Of a stretch of 12,500 bases of DNA, positions 8,964 to 12,500 are shown piece after piece. Below the pieces are notes generated by a model, which was not told the origin of the DNA, ran no database searches, and was given only the letters and a program-made list of their open reading frames with translations. The stretch is from NCBI GenBank assembly GCA_030674155.1, contig CM060316.1, positions 82,810,797 through 82,823,296 of the forward strand. The letters run 5' to 3'. The DNA comes from Stramonita haemastoma (lineage: Eukaryota > Mollusca > Gastropoda > Neogastropoda > Muricidae). The first letter of the stretch is position 1. The number at the start of each line of letters is the position of its first letter. A program made the translations under genes and the position numbers.

Positions 8964-8980
8964 CTGAGTGAGTGAGAGTG

Positions 8981-8991
8981 ATTAAATGGTG
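8981..8991 (+). repeat. Target-site duplication, right copy (RTE insertion 2)
   Basis: Exact match to 7807-7817, directly after the element tail. Confidence 0.92.
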
Positions 8992-9109
8992 TATAGGGTG
9001 CGTGTTGTTCTGTTGGAGTAAAATTATTTGAATTTGTGATTAGAATGTTGTCTTGGATGGTATGTTTATTCCTATAGGCAGTCATATAAATTGTATTATT
9101 TTATGGGTG

Positions 9110-9167
<58 letters not shown>

Positions 9168-9172
9168 GGGGA

Positions 9173-9231
<59 letters not shown>

Positions 9232-9440
9232 GGAAAATCTGATTGTTTTGAACTTAGTTTCTCGCTTTCGTGTCATTGAAATAGTGTAGGGATGTGTTTT
9301 GTCTTGTTAGCGTAGAATAATTTGAATTTGTAATTTAGAGTGTGAAGTTGGATAAGACTAATACTAAGGGTTGTGACTTGGAATAGTGTATATTGAGATT
9401 TTGCTTGTGCCTGTATTGTGAGTGTAGTTGGATAGTTGGT
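8981..9440. repeat. Diverged short repeats around an (AG)n tract
   Basis: The sequences starting at about 8981 and 9276 align over some 75 bp (ATTxAAATxGTGTA start, shared TTTGAATTTGT, shared TTGGAT end), and a third weaker match starts near 9381. Between the first two lies (AG)n at 9114-9229 with a GG-rich interruption. Positions 9441-9583 are T/G-rich with nothing recognisable. Confidence 0.45.
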
Positions 9441-9583
9441 TATATAAATAACTAAGTAATTAAGCTTATCATTTGCTTTACTATATCTATATGTTATATA
9501 ATTCTTATGATTGTTTGCCAGTGGGTTTTGTTGTTGGTGGGTTTTTTGGGGGGTATTTTGTTTGTTTGTTTTTTGTTTTTTTA

Positions 9584-9672
9584 TGAGGACCTGGTGTAAA
9601 GAAGCCTCTGGCTTATCCATATTTCCTCAATAAAACATTCGAGTTCGAGTTCGAGTTCGAGTTCGAGTTCGA

Positions 9673-9673
<1 letters not shown>
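9584..9673 (+). repeat. Retroelement 3' end A: two-tier hairpin, AATAAA, (TTCGAG)6
   Basis: Outer stem TGAGG (9584-9588) with CCTCA (9625-9629), inner stem AAGCC (9602-9606) with GGCTT (9610-9614) around a 3-nt loop, AATAAA at 9629-9634 beginning on the last paired base, then six perfect TTCGAG units (9638-9673). The 5' extent of the element is not visible; it may be a heavily 5'-truncated copy. Hairpin plus AATAAA plus reiterated tail is typical of a LINE or SINE terminus. Confidence 0.65.

Positions 9674-9757
<84 letters not shown>
9674..9757. repeat. (CT)n tract
   Basis: About 80 bp of pure CT starting directly at the end of the TTCGAG tail and ending at the first non-repeat base of the ORF1-only unit. 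Confidence 0.98.
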
Positions 9758-9759
<2 letters not shown>

Positions 9760-9837
9760 GGGCGGTCACGAGAAGTGAAGCGGACAGGGCGTACATTTTC
9801 TGTGAGCAGCAGTATAAAACTAGAAATTCATTCAAAA

Positions 9838-10734
9838 ATGCCAGTTACTGGACTTCCAGCGGCTGTGGAGAGGACCTTAGGCACCCTGCTGACCGACAAT
9901 GCAGTTTCCAGCTGGAAAGTGACAGGAGAAGGGGACAGCGTGGTTTTTGTCTTGCGACTGAAACCAGTGGACACAACAGTGTCAACCAACATGGCGGATC
10001 CAACAGTGAATCGCAGCACACAAGCACAGTACTACAGGAAAAAATCGTTTTCTCAAAGACGACGAGATGTTGAACGGTCTCGAAAGCATAAAGAGAAGCA
10101 GGCAAGTGTTGTGTGTGAAAGTGACTGTGTCCTCAGTGCCTCGAGTCTGCCTGACAGTGGAGTAGAACAGGGGAATACAGCATGTGTAGATACACATAGA
10201 ATAGACCTACCAACAACACACACACAGGACATCAACACAAAAACATCAGTTAAGTTGCCATCATCGGTTGATTTAGAACCTCCCTGTATGTCTGATTGTA
10301 GTGACTGTGCTGATATGTGTGTTTTGCAGCCTGAGGTGAACAATGATAATATTGTTGGTGCATTCGACACAAGAAATGTCAAACAGTACGTGGCTACTCT
10401 AACTGATAGATCCGTACAGAGAAGGCTAAGAGACAGACAAAGAAATACACACTTTAGAAAATCCGTGCTACATCATTCAGACGGTGAAGATATTGTGACG
10501 TGTGAGTCAGACGACATTGTGATCCAGTGCGCATGCCAACCAGACACTGAGCCAGTATGTGTGTACTGGTTTGTCAAACAGCAAGAGAAAAACATGCTAA
10601 AAGAGGAACGTGTCAAACTCGCCAGTTTGCGGAATGGGAAGCGTATCCAGAACACACTACACACGGAGACCCTATCGTGTGCTTCAAGGGACTTAGCGAC
10701 ACTTAGAGACCTATTACAGCAGTCTCTTGGCTAG
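9838..10734 (+). CDS. Intact 298-aa ORF, putative retroelement ORF1-like protein
   Basis: Start chosen at ATG 9838, which has A at -3; the frame is also open upstream to 9775 but only from a GTG. Residues 26-41 (WKVTGEGDSVVFVLRL) and a strongly basic segment at 65-87 (YYRKKSFSQRRRDVER, then SRKHKEK) match a pattern I recall from uncharacterised, often repeated proteins of marine invertebrates: a short SW-x-GE-VxLR head followed by an RKxxSQxxRDxxR nucleic-acid-binding-like stretch. A C-x3-C-x2-C-x3-C cluster (Cys150, 154, 157, 161) lies mid-protein. A second basic patch is near 201-220, and a charged, probably helical C-terminal part spans about 242-275. No signal peptide, membrane segment or catalytic motif is visible. 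An RNA-binding chaperone role for a retroelement is inference. The stop lies inside a 14-bp palindrome (10729-10742). It could instead be a retained host exon. Confidence 0.6.
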   Translation: MPVTGLPAAVERTLGTLLTDNAVSSWKVTGEGDSVVFVLRLKPVDTTVSTNMADPTVNRSTQAQYYRKKSFSQRRRDVERSRKHKEKQASVVCESDCVLSASSLPDSGVEQGNTACVDTHRIDLPTTHTQDINTKTSVKLPSSVDLEPPCMSDCSDCADMCVLQPEVNNDNIVGAFDTRNVKQYVATLTDRSVQRRLRDRQRNTHFRKSVLHHSDGEDIVTCESDDIVIQCACQPDTEPVCVYWFVKQQEKNMLKEERVKLASLRNGKRIQNTLHTETLSCASRDLATLRDLLQQSLG

Positions 10735-10742
10735 GCCTAGCC
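10729..10742. repeat. 14-bp perfect palindrome over the stop codon
   Basis: GGCTAGGCCTAGCC is its own reverse complement and includes the TAG stop at 10732-10734. CCTAG-like words recur directly downstream to 10751. Confidence 0.9.
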
Positions 10743-10930
10743 TAGACCTAAGGGTGTGTTTGTGACAAAGACTGGACGAAAGAAAGGCTCGGAATGCCGT
10801 AACATATCTGGACAGTAAAGAGTTTGTGTCTCGATGTACATTACTAATCAATGCTGTGGTTTCCATGGCTTGGAGTAGCGTCGTGTGTCAGCTTAAAGCA
10901 ATTATCGTTATCGTTATTCGGCAACCCCCT

Positions 10931-10993
10931 TCATGTATGGGCCAATGGCCTTTTTTCATGAATAAACCTTTCGAGTTCGAGTTCGAGTTCGAG
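10931..10993 (+). repeat. Retroelement 3' end B: two-tier hairpin, AATAAA, (TTCGAG)4
   Basis: Outer stem TCATG (10931-10935) with CATGA (10957-10961), inner stem GGCC (10940-10943) with GGCC (10947-10950) around AAT, AATAAA at 10961-10966 beginning on the last paired base, then four TTCGAG units (10970-10993). Same plan as 9584-9673 although the stem sequences differ. Confidence 0.65.
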
Positions 10994-11001
10994 TTCTCTC
11001 T

Positions 11002-11033
<32 letters not shown>

Positions 11034-11129
11034 CTCTCTCTCTCTCTCTCCTTCTCTCTCATCTCCTCTCTCTCTCTCTCTCTCTCTCAGTGTCCAGTGT
11101 TCTCTCTATCTGTGTCTCTGTCTGTCTGT

Positions 11130-11183
<54 letters not shown>

Positions 11184-11350
11184 CTCTCTCTCTCTCTCTC
11201 TCTCTGTTTGTTTGTTTCTTTCTTTCTTTCAGTTTTCTGTTGCTGCTGTATCTCTTTCTGTCTGTCTTTCTGTCTTTCTGTCTTTCTTTCTTTCTTCCTT
11301 TCTTTCTTTCTTTTGTTTGTTTGTTTGTTTGTTTCTTTCTTTCTTTCTGA
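10994..11350. repeat. (CT)n, (CTGT)n and (TTTC)n/(TTTG)n compound microsatellite
   Basis: Imperfect CT tract (10994-11088) directly after the TTCGAG tail, CTGT repeats (about 11116-11183), CT again (11184-11206), then TTTG and TTTC tetranucleotides to about 11348. The open frames of 109-174 codons across it are Leu/Ser/Cys/Phe strings and not genes. Confidence 0.95.
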
Positions 11351-11539
11351 GGCTGAGTTTACCTCTGTACATTGTTCTACTCCTCTCTCCTGCCGCTTCC
11401 ATTTTGTCTTGTTCTTCGCTTTTTTCTTATATGCTTTTTATCTCTGAAATTCTCTGTTAGTTTGTCTTTCTCATCGTTGGCTTCCATTTCCCCCTATTTC
11501 TTTTTTTCCCGCTACCTCCCTTAATCCCATCCCTGCTAT

Positions 11540-11664
11540 GTGTGCGCGCATGCACAGGAAGGCATATATTTAAGCTATGTGTGTGTGTTTGTCTCACTAT
11601 CTCTGTCTACGCGCGTGCGTGCTCGTGCATGTGTCTGTTTGTGTGTCTTTGTGGCTTTCTGTTT

Positions 11665-11737
<73 letters not shown>

Positions 11738-11870
11738 AGTGCGCTCGCGCGCGCGTGCGTGCGTTCGTTCGTGCGTGCGTGCGTGCTTGCGTGTGTGCGT
11801 GCGTGCGTGCGTGTGTGTATGTGTGTGTATGTGATTAAATGTGTTTGTGAGTGTACGTGCGTATGTGCAT
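11540..11870. repeat. GT/GC alternating microsatellite region
   Basis: Degenerate GT/GC words, a clean (GT)n run (about 11667-11735), a CG-rich part (11741-11756) and degenerate GTGC/GTTC tetranucleotides to about 11815, then weaker GT alternation. Both strands stay open because the tract lacks stop codons. No gene. Confidence 0.95.
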
Positions 11871-12180
11871 GCGTGGTACACACCTGCATACCATTGTGTC
11901 TGTGCGCCTGTGTGTGTATGTGTGCATATATCCAAGCCATGTGCCTGCGTTTCTGCGTGTACCCACGAGTGTGTTCATCATACATATCTCAGTAGGCACG
12001 CAAGTCTTGGAGTGTGGCTGGAACATTTCTGTATAATTGTTTATGCCAGCAATTATGTCATGTTTGGCCTAACTGTCAGGCCCAATTTTCCGCCTGCTTT
12101 GCACTGCTTCGTGTGCCAGCTCTTATTGTACATTTCTTTGTTGTTGTTGTTGTTGTTTTGTTGTTGTTTTTTTTCGTTCC
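11871..12180. other. Mixed T/G-rich sequence, no gene recognised
   Basis: The GT character fades after about 11930. A (GTT)n patch lies at 12140-12166. No convincing ORF, RNA gene or element end is seen. Confidence 0.45.
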
Positions 12181-12500
12181 TCGTTTACAGCTCTGAGGTT
12201 CATCCATGGTGACATTTTTGCGTATGTGACCGGTGTGGCCCCCCTTTACCCTAGCCGCATTCCCTCTTCGGGGATGGGGCCTACACACGATTCCAGAGTG
12301 CATGTTTTTTTTGTTATCCCTTCCTATCAGCTCGCAATGGGCTACTCTTTCGAAAGGCAGAATGGGTTTTAGCCAGGGCGTAAGACTTTTTTTTTTTTTG
12401 CGTGCGTTCGCATAGGGGATCTAGGTTTATGGTCTTATCTCAAGAACTTCCAGGGGAGTGGAGTCAGCACTGATGTTTATCCTCTGAAGTCGGAGTATGG
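12181..12500. other. Balanced-composition sequence with a nested hairpin, possible unclassified repeat
   Basis: The last 320 bp are unlike the rest of the window: balanced base content and little simple sequence apart from one T run at 12389-12399. GTGTGGCCCC (12233-12242) pairs with GGGGCC-TA-CACAC (12276-12288) as a 10-bp stem with a two-base bulge, enclosing a second small hairpin (CCC-TCTTC-GGG). It reads like part of an interspersed repeat or an untranslated region that continues beyond the window. I cannot name it. Confidence 0.4.

Larger units (their letters stand above)
7819..8971 (+). pseudogene. RTE LINE reverse transcriptase, disabled (frameshift and nonsense)
   Basis: Reverse transcriptase copying element RNA at the nicked target in target-primed integration. 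Motifs in order: FIDFKKAFDRVWH with the first catalytic Asp (7871-7891), GVRQGCLLSPVLFNLF (about 8038-8085), FADD with the catalytic Asp pair (8168-8179), STEKSKIM, FKYLCS (usually FKYLGS, so a Gly-to-Cys change), YGCESWTL, then KLMWFGH and GKRRRGRQKKS. Two lesions are visible. A 13-bp tandem duplication at 7842-7867 shifts the upstream DLYHNF frame by one, and TGG has become TGA at 8828-8830. Past that stop the frame continues through VDNIKDW to the native TGA at 8969-8971. The reading frame from ATG 7802 to 8830 is therefore misleading at both ends. The copy lacks the endonuclease and cannot be autonomous. Confidence 0.92.
7818..8980 (+). mobile_element. RTE-type LINE, 5'-truncated copy with most of the reverse transcriptase
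   Basis: A 1163-bp insertion bounded by perfect 11-bp direct repeats. It begins just before the reverse transcriptase palm motif and ends in (TGAG)3 plus AGTG. A full RTE is about 3.2-3.5 kb with an apurinic-type endonuclease before the reverse transcriptase; that whole 5' part is missing. Assignment to RTE rests on the RT motifs, the YGCESWTL and WFGH C-terminal motifs, a very short 3' region and a short reiterated tail instead of poly(A). Related clades such as Proto2 or BovB-like RTE cannot be separated by eye. Confidence 0.9.
9758..10993 (+). mobile_element. ORF1-only, probably non-autonomous retroelement with TTCGAG tail
   Basis: A 1236-bp unit lying between two (CT)n tracts: about 80 bp of leader, one intact ORF (9838-10734), about 226 bp of 3' untranslated sequence, two-tier hairpin, AATAAA and (TTCGAG)4. 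The complexity and codon content differ sharply from the surrounding simple repeats. No polymerase, endonuclease or intron boundary is seen. Because both flanks are CT repeat, a target-site duplication cannot be defined. The mammalian HAL1 elements (ORF1 without ORF2) are a known precedent for such a layout. An alternative is a 5'-truncated LINE whose ORF2 was deleted internally. Confidence 0.5.

Noticed and set aside
9775..9777. GTG as an upstream start for the ORF1-like protein
   Set aside because: Animals rarely use GTG; the ATG at 9838 has A at -3 and begins the segment that looks like protein.
9813..9819. TATAAAA as a promoter for the ORF1-like CDS
   Set aside because: It lies only 18 bp before the ATG, so a start 25-30 bp downstream would fall inside the coding sequence.
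10994..11460. Overlapping forward frames of 109-174 codons
   Set aside because: They are translations of CT, CTGT and TTTC repeats; three frames are open at once.

Overview
This window looks like eukaryotic intergenic DNA from an animal, most likely a marine mollusc and possibly a gastropod. The taxonomic guess is inference. It rests on the very high load of dinucleotide and tetranucleotide microsatellites, on RTE-type LINE fragments of the kind common in molluscs, and on an ORF1-like protein of a style I associate with marine invertebrate genomes. I see no convincing host gene, tRNA, rRNA, CRISPR array or bacterial-type operon. Most long reading frames here are translations of (GT)n, (CT)n, (CTGT)n or (AG)n tracts.

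Layout. Positions 1-5200 are microsatellites (CTGT, CA/GT, CACACAGA, CTGT/GAAT) separated by long A+C-rich, T-poor blocks (about 242-1420, 2091-2407, 4390-4937). Three of the block edges, where the top strand turns from A/C-rich to T/G-rich, carry diverged copies of one dispersed repeat (1421-1500, 2408-2540, 4938-5075). The third copy is followed by AATAAA and a (TTCA)n tail. A two-tier hairpin followed by ATAAAC lies at 3948-3986. Positions 5200-7800 hold more microsatellites and a short 5'-truncated RTE LINE insertion (5772-6118) with a perfect 11-bp target-site duplication. Positions 7818-8980 are a longer RTE copy with most of a reverse transcriptase domain, also with a perfect 11-bp target-site duplication. 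The two RTE copies share 339 of 349 compared positions without gaps.

Positions 9584-9673 and 10931-10993 are two retroelement 3' ends with the same plan: two stacked stems, AATAAA touching the last paired base, then (TTCGAG)n. The second closes a compact unit (9758-10993) with one intact 298-codon ORF that resembles a retroelement ORF1 and not a polymerase. Both tails run straight into (CT)n tracts. The right end (10994-12500) is again CT, CTGT, TTTC and GT/GC repeats, then about 330 bp of balanced, non-repetitive sequence with a nested hairpin.

How the parts relate: the elements look like products of target-primed reverse transcription. RTE would supply its own reverse transcriptase from intact copies elsewhere. 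The TTCGAG-tailed ORF1-only unit would need a polymerase from a partner element. Several microsatellites begin exactly where a retroelement tail ends, so retrotransposition may have seeded part of the simple-sequence content.
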